Shown here piece by piece: positions 16,272 to 24,705 of a DNA stretch of 64,000 bases. The stretch is from Chloroflexota bacterium (GTDB lineage: Bacteria; Chloroflexota; UBA11872; UBA12225; JAJDUF01), in the NCBI GenBank assembly GCA_022826725.1, contig JAJDUF010000013.1, positions 248,001-312,000 of the forward strand. Direction: 5' to 3'. A program made the translations under genes and the position numbers. Position 1 is the first letter of the stretch. Each line of letters begins with the position of its first letter. The notes under the pieces are model-generated. The model was not told the origin of the DNA. It made no database searches and worked only from the letters and a program-made list of their open reading frames with translations.

Positions 16272-16610
16272 ATGCCACATTGGCGCAAGGCACTCATCAA
16301 CCCGCGGACAACCACCCTGCAGGACCGGTCATTGGGCGACGACCGGCGCGCTCTCAAGGTGCATGTCTCCGGCCTGGTCTGCGAGACCATCTGAGCGCAG
16401 CGGACCATGGTGGCCCTGGCAGGGCTGCCCCAGGTCGAGGCGGTGGATTTCGAGCGCCGGGACGACAGCTTCACCGTCCGCTATCGCGACGAGTCCCTCC
16501 GGCTGGGACCGGTCGCCGCAGCGGTACAGACGGCAGTGGTCGGCAAACCGCTCCGCCGGCTGCTCGACCGGCTGCGCCGGCTGGTAGCCGGCCAGCACCC
16601 GAGCGGATAG
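16272..16610 (+). CDS. HMA-domain protein with in-frame TGA (candidate selenoprotein)
   Basis: One frame runs from ATG 16272 to TAG 16608-16610 and is interrupted only by TGA at 16392-16394. AAAGGAG lies eight nt before the ATG. Read through, it gives 112 residues: a basic N-terminal segment, then a heavy-metal-associated domain with strand ALKVHVSGLVCETI, the TGA residue, helix AQRTMVALAGL, strand VEAVDFERRDD, strand SFTVRYRDESL and helix GPVAAAVQTAVVG. Counting back from the conserved LP-x-V, the TGA falls where HMA domains have the second metal-binding cysteine. The motif becomes C-x3-Sec, one residue longer than CxxC. The alternative is a CGA-to-TGA nonsense mutation, leaving a pseudogene. 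It sits between two TIGR01777 paralogues. Confidence 0.55.
16415..16434 (+). promoter_or_regulatory. Possible bacterial SECIS hairpin
   Basis: CCTGGCA (16415-16421) and TGCC-CC-AGG (16426-16434) can pair, with a two-base bulge, around the loop GGGC. The loop begins 27 nt after the TGA and starts with G, within the spacing and loop pattern known for bacterial SECIS elements. The fold was made by eye in a GC-rich region, so chance pairing is possible. Confidence 0.35.
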
Positions 16611-16682
16611 GCGACCAAGCGTTGCGTTTTCCTGGAGTGGAGCTGCGCCGATATGACTAGAGGGTAAGGAAGGAGCGAGGAC

Positions 16683-17591
16683 ATGCGAACGATCATTACC
16701 GGCGGATCGGGCCTTATCGGTCGGACGTTGGCGGCAGAGCTGGCCGCTGCCGAGCACGAAGTTATCATCTTGAGCCGGACGCCCGGACGGGTCAGCGGCC
16801 TGCCCGCGGGCGCGCGCGCCGTCGGCTGGGACGGCCGCAGCGCCGAGGGCTGGCAGGACCTGGCCGACGGCGCCACTGCCATCGTCAACCTGGCCGGCGA
16901 GAGCATCGCCGCCGGACGGTGGACGGCCGCGCGCAAGCAGCGCATCGCCGACAGCCGCCATCAGGCGGGCGCGGCCGTGGTGCAGGCCGTCGCCGGCGCC
17001 ACCACCAGTCCCCAGGTCGTCATCCAGGCGTCCGCCGTCGGCTACTACGGCCCGCGCGGTGATGAGACGATCACCGAAGATTCCGCCCCCGGCGACGATT
17101 TCCTCGCTCAGGTGTGCGTGCCCTGGGAGACCTCGACGGAAGAGGTCGAGCGCCTGGGCGTGCGGCGGGCGATCATCCGCACCGGCATCGTCCTCAGCCG
17201 TGACGGCGGCGCCCTGCCGCAGATGATGCTCCCCTTCCGGCTGTTCGCCGGCGGCCCGCTCGGCAGCGGACGCCAGGGCTTTCCCTGGATTCACCACGCC
17301 GACGAGGTCAGCGCCATTCGCTGGCTGATCGAGCGCGAGGACGCCTGCGGCCCGTTCAACCTCGCGGCGCCGGAGACGCTGACCAATGCCGAGTTCGGGC
17401 GGGTGCTGGGCCGCGTCATGCGGCGGCCGGCCTTCATGCCGACGCCCGGCTTTGCCCTGCGGCTCGTCCTGGGCGAGCTATCCACGCTCCTCCTCGACGG
17501 ACAGCGCCAGGTGCCGCAGCGCCTGCTGGACCACGGCTTCACCTTCCGCTTCCCCACCGCCGAGGCGGCCCTCCGCGACCTGCTCGCCTGA
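16683..17591 (+). CDS. TIGR01777 (SulA/YfcH-like) NAD-dependent epimerase, copy 2
   Basis: This 302-residue paralogue of the gene at 15288 has the same length. It shows TIITGGSGLIGRTL, AIVNLAGESIAAGRWT (closer to the family norm than copy 1), RKQRIADSRH, GYYGPRGDETITEDSAPGDDFLAQVC and the terminal FTFRFPTAEAALRDLL. The two copies are clearly homologous along their whole length and probably arose by tandem duplication. GGAGCGAGGAC precedes the ATG. The enzymatic substrate is unknown. Confidence 0.9.
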   Translation: MRTIITGGSGLIGRTLAAELAAAEHEVIILSRTPGRVSGLPAGARAVGWDGRSAEGWQDLADGATAIVNLAGESIAAGRWTAARKQRIADSRHQAGAAVVQAVAGATTSPQVVIQASAVGYYGPRGDETITEDSAPGDDFLAQVCVPWETSTEEVERLGVRRAIIRTGIVLSRDGGALPQMMLPFRLFAGGPLGSGRQGFPWIHHADEVSAIRWLIEREDACGPFNLAAPETLTNAEFGRVLGRVMRRPAFMPTPGFALRLVLGELSTLLLDGQRQVPQRLLDHGFTFRFPTAEAALRDLLA

Positions 17592-17627
17592 GGCAGACCC
17601 AGCGCCCCTCACCCCACGCCTCTGGCC

Positions 17628-17655
17628 CGTCATTGCGGCTTGCGCCGCAATCCAC
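17628..17655. repeat. Family B2 palindrome (GTCATTGCGGC type)
   Basis: ATTGCGGC / GCCGCAAT arms with the CGTC prefix and TCC suffix shared with the copies at 40.8 and 48.9 kb. Confidence 0.75.
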
Positions 17656-17689
17656 GTCCCCCCGCTGTGCGGGGGGACCATAGGGGGGC
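17655..17689. repeat. Family C palindrome (CGTCCCCCCGC type)
   Basis: CCCCCCGC / GCGGGGGG-type arms followed by ACCATAGGGGGG. Related copies occur at 41.9 and 54.9 kb. Confidence 0.7.
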
Positions 17690-17720
17690 TTGACAGTTGC
17701 AGCCGGCTAGCCTCCACCAT

Positions 17721-17759
17721 ACCCCCTCTCCACATGGTGGAGAGGGCCGGGGTGAGGCC
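17721..17759. repeat. Family A palindrome
   Basis: CCCCTCTCCA / TGGAGAGGG arms with a GTGAGGCC tail. Confidence 0.8.
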
Positions 17760-17842
17760 CCGCCCGCGTGTCATCTGCTCCGCCCAGTGTGTAGACTGGT
17801 GCGGTGCGCGTGTAGTGGCCGGCGGCGAAGGAGTTCGGGATT

Positions 17843-19552
17843 ATGCTTGGCGAGTTAGAGGCGGGAGCAGTCGGGCAGTTTCAGGAGGCGTTGGTGGAGG
17901 CGAACTATCCCCTGACCACCGACCGCTTCCTCCAGCTTCTGCGAGATGGCCAGCGGCCGTCCACCCTCGTCCGCAACGCCCTCGATGCCGCGGCGCCCTT
18001 CCTCACTGTCCCTTCCCATATCATGGTCAACCCGCAGGGCGAGTTTATGGGCGTGAACTACGATCATTGCGTGCTGGGGCTGCGGGCCTCGCATCGGATG
18101 GTGCCGTATCTCCCCCGCGATCATCAGATGCTCTCGATGGCCCAGGCCGTCTGGTACATGCCTCAGGGCCTCGACGTGTGGGATCAGCTGCTCTGCGAGT
18201 TCCCCGGTCACTACGCCCGCGACGACAAGCACTGCGGCGACCAGCCTGGCGGGCGCACGCCGGACGGCCGTGACCGCTTTGACGGTCCCACCTGGACCGC
18301 CCCCAAACAGTGGTTCCAGACGGACCATACTCCTATCGTGGACGGCACGGTCCCCGACCGTCTCAATCGCTTCGCCGCCAGCATCATGGAGGGCGACAAG
18401 CAGACCGCCTATCAGCTTTCGCTGGGGCTACACGCCGAGCCGAACCCGGCCGTGCGCCGCCAGCTCGAGTCGCAGTTGCTCTTCTGTGGGATCATTGACC
18501 TCCAGGAGACCCTGCTCGGCGGGCGCAAGATGCAGAACATCGGGCACAAGGCGCTGCGGGCGCGGGCGCTCGTCCACCTCGCCGAGGTGATCGGCTGGGA
18601 GCACGCCGCCGCGCTGCTCTACTGCGTCGTGCCGGACATCGCCACGATGCCGCGGCTCTACTCGCTCTTCGACCTCTCCACGCAGACCCTCGGCATGAAC
18701 TTCCGCCAGGACCTCTACACGCTCAAGCAGCGGAACGACCAGCCCATGACCGACGCGGAGCGCGATGCCTTTGTAGACCTCATTCTGCACGCCGGTGCGA
18801 CCGAGGTGACGGCGCACATCACCGAGTTGCTGCGCCAGGGCAAAGCAATCATTCACATTTCGGACACCATCACTGCGGCCTTTGCCAAGCACGTCGTTGA
18901 CGACATCTGGAGCCGGCGCAGCTTCTTCCAGTCGGGCCACGCCTACGACTACAGCAACGTCGTCAGCTTCTGGCTACGCAACTACGACCATCCCCACCAG
19001 GCCAAGGCGCCATACTTCCAGGGACTCTTCATCAACGATGTCATCCAGGTCAACAACCAGTTCCCCCAGGACCCCTCCAGCGAGGTCTACCTCGGCGACT
19101 GGCGTGACCACAAGACGTGGGCCGACGGCTTCACCGTCAGCGAATGTTTGGGCCGCTTGATCGCGGCCGTGGAGGACGTGGACGCCGCCCGCGCCGAGGC
19201 GCTCGCCCGGTCGTACCTGGAGCGCACGTCCGAGCGCCGGCCGCTCATGGAAGCGCTCTCGATCTGCTCCAGCAAGTTCCAGAACGACCCCCACCAGCAG
19301 CGCAACGCGGCCACCTCTATCGAGGAGTGGGAGTTGACCACGGCCACCAAGTACCGCGATACGATCCTCATTGCCTGGGCCAAATACATCGCCGGCTGCA
19401 TCAAGCGCACCACCGCCCTCGATTGCACCCGCCTGTTCGAGGAGCGGTTGGGCAAGCACAACGGCAGTACGGTCATTGCGGCCAGCCCGTTGCAAGAACG
19501 CGATCAAGGCGTCATGGGCATGACGCTGGCCAAGCCGGCGGACGATTCCTAA
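17843..19552 (+). CDS. Unrecognised conserved-looking 569-residue protein
   Basis: No family is recognised. The protein is soluble and mainly helical, with many His, Trp and Asp residues. Distinctive strings are VNYDHCVLGLRASHRM near residue 75, GHKALRARALVHLAEVIGWEHAAALLYCVVPDI in the middle, and SFFQSGHAYDYSNVVSFW after it. The repeated His positions could bind a metal, but this is only an impression. GAAGGAG lies 11 nt before the ATG. The next gene starts 2 nt after the stop, so it is co-transcribed with a GNAT acetyltransferase and may act with it. Confidence 0.8.
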   Translation: MLGELEAGAVGQFQEALVEANYPLTTDRFLQLLRDGQRPSTLVRNALDAAAPFLTVPSHIMVNPQGEFMGVNYDHCVLGLRASHRMVPYLPRDHQMLSMAQAVWYMPQGLDVWDQLLCEFPGHYARDDKHCGDQPGGRTPDGRDRFDGPTWTAPKQWFQTDHTPIVDGTVPDRLNRFAASIMEGDKQTAYQLSLGLHAEPNPAVRRQLESQLLFCGIIDLQETLLGGRKMQNIGHKALRARALVHLAEVIGWEHAAALLYCVVPDIATMPRLYSLFDLSTQTLGMNFRQDLYTLKQRNDQPMTDAERDAFVDLILHAGATEVTAHITELLRQGKAIIHISDTITAAFAKHVVDDIWSRRSFFQSGHAYDYSNVVSFWLRNYDHPHQAKAPYFQGLFINDVIQVNNQFPQDPSSEVYLGDWRDHKTWADGFTVSECLGRLIAAVEDVDAARAEALARSYLERTSERRPLMEALSICSSKFQNDPHQQRNAATSIEEWELTTATKYRDTILIAWAKYIAGCIKRTTALDCTRLFEERLGKHNGSTVIAASPLQERDQGVMGMTLAKPADDS

Positions 19553-19554
19553 CG

Positions 19555-20694
19555 ATGATGGACGGCCCGCGGTCCCTCCATAGCAGCGAGTGGGAGCAGC
19601 TCAACACCGTTGTCGAGACGGTCTTCCGTCCCGGGATGTTCGAGCAGTACCCCCAATTGTTCAACGAGACCAACCGCGAAAACCTGCGCGTCGTCGCCGC
19701 GGACGGCAAGGTCGTCTCCCACGTGGGCATGATCGAACGCCCGGCCTCCCTGCTCGGCTGCTCCATCCAAGTGTGCTGCATCGGCGGGGTTGCTACCCTG
19801 TCGGACTATCGTGCGCGCGGCTATGCCTCGGCGGCGTTTGCCGATGCCGTCGCCAAGGCGCGCGCCGACAGCGTGGACCTCATGCTGATCTCCGGTGGCC
19901 GGGGCCTCTATCTCCGCGCCGGCAGTCGTCGGGTGGGTCAGGACCGGGAGGTCACCGTCACCCCGGCCGCCGCACCGCGTCTCCAGGCCATGACCACCGG
20001 CATCCGCGTAGCAGCGGTCACCGGTGAGCATCTCCCCCTGCTCCAAGGCCTCTACGCCGCAGAAGCGGTCCGGTTTGTGCGCTGGCAGGAAGACTGGCGC
20101 ATGGCCTTCGACTGCAAGTACGTCATGAACCGGCCTACCGAATTCCACCTTATCTACCGCGGCACCGCCCCGGTGGCCTATCTGCTCCTCCAAGCTCCGC
20201 GGCCAGGCGCCGCCGAGGACGATCCCAGGGTTGTCGCCGAGTTCGCCGGCGACCGCGCGGCCCTGGCCTGCGCGCTCGGCCAGTTGGCCGCTGAACGAGA
20301 CATCGCCTTGCGTGTCCACGTGCTCCGTGCGGACACTGTGCTTGCCAGCATGCTCGGCGGAGCGGCTGTACCCGCCGAGCCGGCGCCCTTCTCCGGCACG
20401 CTGCTGGTCATCAACTTTGTGCAGCTCATGGAGCGGATGCGCCCCTTGCTGGCCGAGCGCCTGGGTTCCGAGACGGCTCGGCAGCTCACCTTCCGCGCCG
20501 CAGACGACCGCTTCACCATTGAAAAGGGCACGGAGAGGATCACGCTGAGTGGTCGCGGCGACCTGGCGCTGTACCTCTTCGGCTCGCCCAATGATGAGGA
20601 AGCTATCGCGCCGGCCGGCTCACCCGCGTTGGCAGCCCAGCTAGGCCAGGCGTTGCCGTTTCCCGCGCTCTGGTACGGCGTCTCCTACGTCTGA
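19555..20694 (+). CDS. GNAT family N-acetyltransferase (Eis-like architecture)
   Basis: The ATG at 19555, 2 nt after the upstream stop, gives 379 residues. The first 150 residues form a GNAT domain, with the acetyl-CoA-binding stretch IGGVATLSDYRARGYASAAFADAVAKA, where the R-x2-G-Y/G-x-A signature is visible. A second divergent acetyltransferase-like half and a C-terminal sterol-carrier-like region (FRAADDRFTIEKGTERITL) suggest a three-part layout as in Eis-type enzymes. The acceptor is unknown. Tight coupling to the unknown 569-residue protein suggests a shared pathway. Confidence 0.82.
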   Translation: MMDGPRSLHSSEWEQLNTVVETVFRPGMFEQYPQLFNETNRENLRVVAADGKVVSHVGMIERPASLLGCSIQVCCIGGVATLSDYRARGYASAAFADAVAKARADSVDLMLISGGRGLYLRAGSRRVGQDREVTVTPAAAPRLQAMTTGIRVAAVTGEHLPLLQGLYAAEAVRFVRWQEDWRMAFDCKYVMNRPTEFHLIYRGTAPVAYLLLQAPRPGAAEDDPRVVAEFAGDRAALACALGQLAAERDIALRVHVLRADTVLASMLGGAAVPAEPAPFSGTLLVINFVQLMERMRPLLAERLGSETARQLTFRAADDRFTIEKGTERITLSGRGDLALYLFGSPNDEEAIAPAGSPALAAQLGQALPFPALWYGVSYV

Positions 20695-20751
20695 GCGCAC
20701 CGGCCCGTACCGAGGAATAGCAGCCGCCGGCCCCGCTTGCTCCCGCCGGTG

Positions 20752-21423
20752 ATGAACATGGGTACGAGCCAAGCACGCGCGGACAACTCGCCTCCCGCTG
20801 CTGGTGCCGCCGCTGCCCTCCTGCCCCTCGCTGATGACAAGCAGTCGGCCATCTCGCTCCGGAGCGAGCACACGACCATCGGCCGCGCGGCCGAGTGCGA
20901 CGTCGTCCTCGATGACCCGCGCATCTCCCGGCAGCACGCCACCATCACCGGCGATAGCCACCAGTACCATGTGCGCGACGCCGGCAGCCTCAACGGTACG
21001 TTCGTCAACGGTCGGCGGGTACGCGCCGACACCGCCACCCGGCTACACCCCGGCGACGAGCTACGCTTCGCCGACCTCCGCTTCCACTTCCTCAGCGGAC
21101 CAGCCGGCCAGTCCCACCCGCCACCCGCCCGGCTCCGTCTCGATGACGCGGCCGCCGAGGTCTACGTGGGCGATGGCCGCGTCGTCTTGGCCCCGAAGGA
21201 GTACGCGCTGCTCCGCGTGCTGTGGCGGCGCGCCGGGCACGTCTGCTCGAAGGAATGCCTCGCCCAAGCCGTCTGGCCGGAGGAGCAGGGCATAGTCACC
21301 GATGCCAGCATCGAGTCCACCGTCAGTCGCCTCCGCCGCAAGCTCGCCGCTGCTGGCGGTCACCGCGCCTGGGTACAGACGATGCCTCGCCAGGGCTATC
21401 GCTTGACTGGCGACGAGGAGTAG
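20752..21423 (+). CDS. FHA domain fused to OmpR/PhoB-type winged helix
   Basis: This 223-residue fusion has an FHA phosphothreonine-binding domain first (TTIGRAAECDVVLDDPRISRQHA then GSLNGTFVNGRRV). A C-terminal OmpR/PhoB-type DNA-binding domain follows (LAPKEYALLRVLWRRAGHVCSKECLAQAVW, then ASIESTVSRLRRKL and TMPRQGYRL). There is no response-regulator receiver domain, so the input is probably a Ser/Thr-kinase phosphopeptide rather than a histidine kinase. The start is uncertain: TTG 20737, ATG 20752 or ATG 20758. No kinase is encoded nearby. Confidence 0.88.
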   Translation: MNMGTSQARADNSPPAAGAAAALLPLADDKQSAISLRSEHTTIGRAAECDVVLDDPRISRQHATITGDSHQYHVRDAGSLNGTFVNGRRVRADTATRLHPGDELRFADLRFHFLSGPAGQSHPPPARLRLDDAAAEVYVGDGRVVLAPKEYALLRVLWRRAGHVCSKECLAQAVWPEEQGIVTDASIESTVSRLRRKLAAAGGHRAWVQTMPRQGYRLTGDEE

Positions 21424-21438
21424 GTCCAACATCGGCTC

Positions 21439-22509
21439 CTACAGCTCGATGATCGCCCGCCCCAGGATTTCGCCCCGGGCCAGCGCCGCAAACCCCTCGT
21501 TGATCTCCTCCAGCCGAAAGCGCTGCGTCACGAGCGCCGTCAGGTCCAGCTGGCCCGCACGGAACCACTCCAAGAACAGTGGGAAATCCCGGTCCGGCAC
21601 GCTGGAGCCGCCCAACGAGCCGAGGTACGTCCGCTGTCCGGACAGCATTTCATCCATATCCAGGTCCACCGGCGCCACCGGCACCCCCACCAAGACGGCG
21701 GTCCCGCCGCGGGCGCCGCCCCATACCCCGTACTTCGTCGCGGCCAGCGTCTGCTGCATGGTCACGGTGGCCCCCATGCAATCGAACGCGAAGTCCACAC
21801 CACCATTCGTGAGTTCGTGGATCCGCTCGACCGGATCGCCCGCCGTCGCATTCACACCGATTGTGGCGCCAAACCGCTTGGCGAACGCCAGCTTGTCCTC
21901 CGCCACGTCCACCGCGATGATCGGCGTCGCCCCAATGACCGCCGCAGCCGCAATCGCCGACAAGCCGACACCGCCCGCGCCGAAGACGGCCACGCTCTGG
22001 CCCACCTGCACCCCGGCGGTGTTGCGGACCGCCCCCGCGCCCGTCATCACCGGACAGCCGATGATGGCCGTGACATCCGTGGGTACATCGTCCGGCAGCG
22101 GCACGACGTGCTGCTCGTCCGCGATGACGTTGTCGCCAAAGGTGAACATAAATGTCCGCCCGGTCGTCGCCTCCGTGCCGTCGGGCAGCGTGTACCATGT
22201 CCGTTCCGGCGTATGGTCGGCCGTGGCCAGGTCCCGCGGCAGCCACGTCGTCATCACCCGGTCGCCTTCCTTGACGTGCTTGACCTGTGCTCCCTTCGCC
22301 ACCACCACCCCGGTGGACTCGTGACCGATCAGCAGCGCGCTCTCCCGCGGCGTAGGGCTGTGGATTTGGTGCAGCTGCGAGTGGCACAGCCCGGTCGCAA
22401 ACTGCTGCACCACGACCTCATACGGGCTTGGATCGGGCAGTTGAATGTCCATCAACCGCAGCGTGGGCTTATCCTGCGGTAGCACCACCACCCTGGCCGG
22501 TGTAGGCAT
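21439..22509 (-). CDS. Zinc-dependent alcohol dehydrogenase (class III / NDMA-dependent-like)
   Basis: This 356-residue medium-chain dehydrogenase has the catalytic zinc Cys in ATGLCHSQLHQ, the GHESTGVV motif and the Rossmann GAGGVGLSAI, ending in EINEGFAALARGEILGRAII. The usual structural-zinc lobe with four cysteines is absent and replaced by WLPRDLATADHTPERTWY. GAGGAGG precedes the ATG. The substrate is probably a primary alcohol or aldehyde adduct; cofactor choice cannot be told from sequence alone. It is convergent with the FHA regulator gene. Confidence 0.88.
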   Translation of the reverse strand: MPTPARVVVLPQDKPTLRLMDIQLPDPSPYEVVVQQFATGLCHSQLHQIHSPTPRESALLIGHESTGVVVAKGAQVKHVKEGDRVMTTWLPRDLATADHTPERTWYTLPDGTEATTGRTFMFTFGDNVIADEQHVVPLPDDVPTDVTAIIGCPVMTGAGAVRNTAGVQVGQSVAVFGAGGVGLSAIAAAAVIGATPIIAVDVAEDKLAFAKRFGATIGVNATAGDPVERIHELTNGGVDFAFDCMGATVTMQQTLAATKYGVWGGARGGTAVLVGVPVAPVDLDMDEMLSGQRTYLGSLGGSSVPDRDFPLFLEWFRAGQLDLTALVTQRFRLEEINEGFAALARGEILGRAIIEL

Positions 22510-22642
22510 AGCGAAACCTCCTCTCGGCTCCTCAAGAGCATACGGCCTGTGTCGTCACCAGACAATCCTCTCGCCTGATTCCCCGCTGCCTTCTCCCTGA
22601 GAAAGGGACTGAGGATGAGCGCGGCCGGAGTGGCGAGTGCGC

Positions 22643-22648
22643 TATAAT
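22643..22648 (+). promoter_or_regulatory. -10 box before Uma2 gene 1
   Basis: A consensus TATAAT lies 35 nt before the ATG. A matching -35 is not seen. Confidence 0.45.
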
Positions 22649-22682
22649 CGCCCTATACCCGTCCGCTACTCCGAGATCTACC

Positions 22683-23531
22683 ATGGCCACCACAGCACCC
22701 GCGCCCGCAATCACCATGCTGCCCTACCATGAGCAGGGGGCCATTGACTACGCCCGTCTCGACTATGACCCCGATGAACCGGTCCTGAAGCCCGAAGCGA
22801 TGGAACAAGAACAGCCGATGCATGAATTCCTTGGTCTACTCGCCAGTCGGTTCACCGATTTCGGCCAGCGCCCTGATACCTTCCTCAGTAGTAACACGAT
22901 CATCTGCTACGACCCCCGCAACCTCAACGTCCGCGTCTCCCCGGACGTGTATCTGGCGCTTGGCGTGGATACCCGGGCCATCCGGCAGCGCAAGCTCTAC
23001 CTGCCCTGGGAAGCGGGCAAGCCGCCGGATTGGGTGTTGGAGGTGGCCTCGTCCAGTACCGGACCGGAGGACGTGGGCCGGAAGCGGGCGATCTATGCCC
23101 GCATTGGCGTGCCGGAATACTGGCGCTTCGATCCGACCAAGCAGGGGAAGTATCACGGGCAGCGGCTAGCCGGAGACCGGCTGGTGGCGGGGGCGGGGGG
23201 GTATGAGCCTATCGCGCTGACCACCGCGCCGGACGGCATCCTGAAGGGCTACAGCGCGGCGTTGGGGCTGAGTCTGTGCTGGGACAATGGCTGGCCGCGG
23301 TGGTACGACCCGGCGACCAAGACCTACCTGACCAACTGGCGGCAGGAACGGGCGGAGCGCGAGGCGGCCGAAGCGCGTGTTGCCGTCGAGCAGGCCGGTC
23401 GGGAGGTGGCTGAAGCCCGTGTGGCTACCGAGCGGGTGGCCCGCCGGGCTGCCGAGGCGGAGCGGGATGCTGCCCGGTTGGAAAACGAGCGGCTTCGGGA
23501 ACAACTCCGTCGCCGGCAAGCGGAAAGTTAG
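22683..23531 (+). CDS. Uma2 family endonuclease-like protein with coiled-coil tail
   Basis: This 282-residue protein belongs to the Uma2 (DUF820) family, which has a PD-(D/E)XK nuclease fold. The core shows VSPDVYLAL (the PD), WVLEVASSSTGPEDVGRKRAIYARIGVPEYWRFDP, with Glu in LEV and Lys in RKR. Residues about 220-282 form an Ala/Glu/Arg-rich coiled coil (AEREAAEARVAVEQAGREV and onwards), common in this family. Uma2 proteins occur in many copies in some phyla; their role is unsettled. A second copy lies at 27872. Confidence 0.9.
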   Translation: MATTAPAPAITMLPYHEQGAIDYARLDYDPDEPVLKPEAMEQEQPMHEFLGLLASRFTDFGQRPDTFLSSNTIICYDPRNLNVRVSPDVYLALGVDTRAIRQRKLYLPWEAGKPPDWVLEVASSSTGPEDVGRKRAIYARIGVPEYWRFDPTKQGKYHGQRLAGDRLVAGAGGYEPIALTTAPDGILKGYSAALGLSLCWDNGWPRWYDPATKTYLTNWRQERAEREAAEARVAVEQAGREVAEARVATERVARRAAEAERDAARLENERLREQLRRRQAES

Positions 23532-23574
23532 TCGCGTCCCGACCACGCTGCTGCCGGCGTACTTCACCGTGGCC

Positions 23575-24705
23575 TCAAAGCGGGTACTGGCCAATCTGCT
23601 CGAACAGCCGCGCAAAGCGGGCAACGTGATCCCAGTTGATCTCGATACCGAGGCCGGAGCGGTCGGGCACCGCCGTCGTGCCACCCTCCATGTCTATCAG
23701 CCCCTCCACCAACACGTCCTCGACGAATAGCTCATGCATGACCTGGTGGCCGTCGGTGAGGTTGGGGATCGTGGCGAGCACCTGCAAGGCCGCCAGGGTG
23801 GAGATACCCGATTCGCCGATCACGCCATGGCGGTTGAGTGCCAGCCCACCGGCAGCAGCGACGGCCGCCGCCTTCTTCAGCGGCAGCAGCCCGCCGGTTT
23901 CGTGAAAGCCCAGCACGATCACGTCGCTCGCTTGCCGCCGGATGACTTCCAGCACGTCGTAGTCGGTGAACACCGCTTGGTCGAGCGCAATCGGCACGTC
24001 TACTTGCTGGCGCAGGGACACCGCCCCGTCGAGATCGTAGAACACCAGCGGTTGCTCCACCCAATCCAGCCCCAGTGGGGCCAGCAGCCGGATCATTCGC
24101 ACTGCGGTATGCCGGTCCCAAGCCTCGTTCGCGTCAATCCGCAGGCGTGGCCCATCACCCACCGCCGCGCGCACCGCCTGTACGGCGGCGTAGTCGCGCT
24201 GCTCGTCTACCCCGACCTTCATGTACAGGACGTCAAAGCCGCGCCCGACGTACCGCTGCGCGTCGGCGGCGAGCGCTTCCGGCTCATCCCCTTGCAGAAA
24301 GCCGAACCACGGAATCTCGTCCCGCACCTTCCCGCCCAGCAGGTTGTAGACCGGCTGGTTGAGCGCCTTGCCGCAGATGTCCCAGAGCGCCATCTCGACC
24401 CCGGCAAACGCTTGGTGCGCGAACCGGCGCTGGTTGCTCCAGGCCCCGCGCCGCAGCATCAACTCCAGCAAATGCTCGATGCGGAACGGGTCTGCGCCGA
24501 TGAGTAAATGTTCGACCCCATGGATTGCCGCAGCCGTCGCCACGGCCGACCGCGAGCCGCAGGCGTCCCCGTAGCCGACAATTCCCTCGTCCGTATGCAC
24601 CTCGACCAGCACGTTGTTCGTGCCTTCCGGCGCGCCCGGCGACCAGACGTAGGGATGGAGATGCGGGATGGACAGCGTGTGCGTCCTGACCTCCGTGATC
24701 CTCAC
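23575..24705 (-). CDS. Enolase-superfamily enzyme (mandelate racemase/muconate lactonizing type)
   Basis: This 376-residue protein has the N-terminal capping domain and C-terminal barrel of the enolase superfamily. Motifs seen are DVLYMKVGVDE (catalytic-strand Lys), RLRIDANEAW and DWVEQPL (metal Asp and Glu), PIALDQAVFT in place of the usual third metal-ligand string, and a late GESGISTLAAL. The family abstracts a proton alpha to a carboxylate, in racemisation or dehydration of sugar acids; the substrate is unknown. The GTG start overlaps the stop of the amidohydrolase by 4 nt (GTGA), so the two are translationally coupled. Confidence 0.9.
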   Translation of the reverse strand: MRITEVRTHTLSIPHLHPYVWSPGAPEGTNNVLVEVHTDEGIVGYGDACGSRSAVATAAAIHGVEHLLIGADPFRIEHLLELMLRRGAWSNQRRFAHQAFAGVEMALWDICGKALNQPVYNLLGGKVRDEIPWFGFLQGDEPEALAADAQRYVGRGFDVLYMKVGVDEQRDYAAVQAVRAAVGDGPRLRIDANEAWDRHTAVRMIRLLAPLGLDWVEQPLVFYDLDGAVSLRQQVDVPIALDQAVFTDYDVLEVIRRQASDVIVLGFHETGGLLPLKKAAAVAAAGGLALNRHGVIGESGISTLAALQVLATIPNLTDGHQVMHELFVEDVLVEGLIDMEGGTTAVPDRSGLGIEINWDHVARFARLFEQIGQYPL

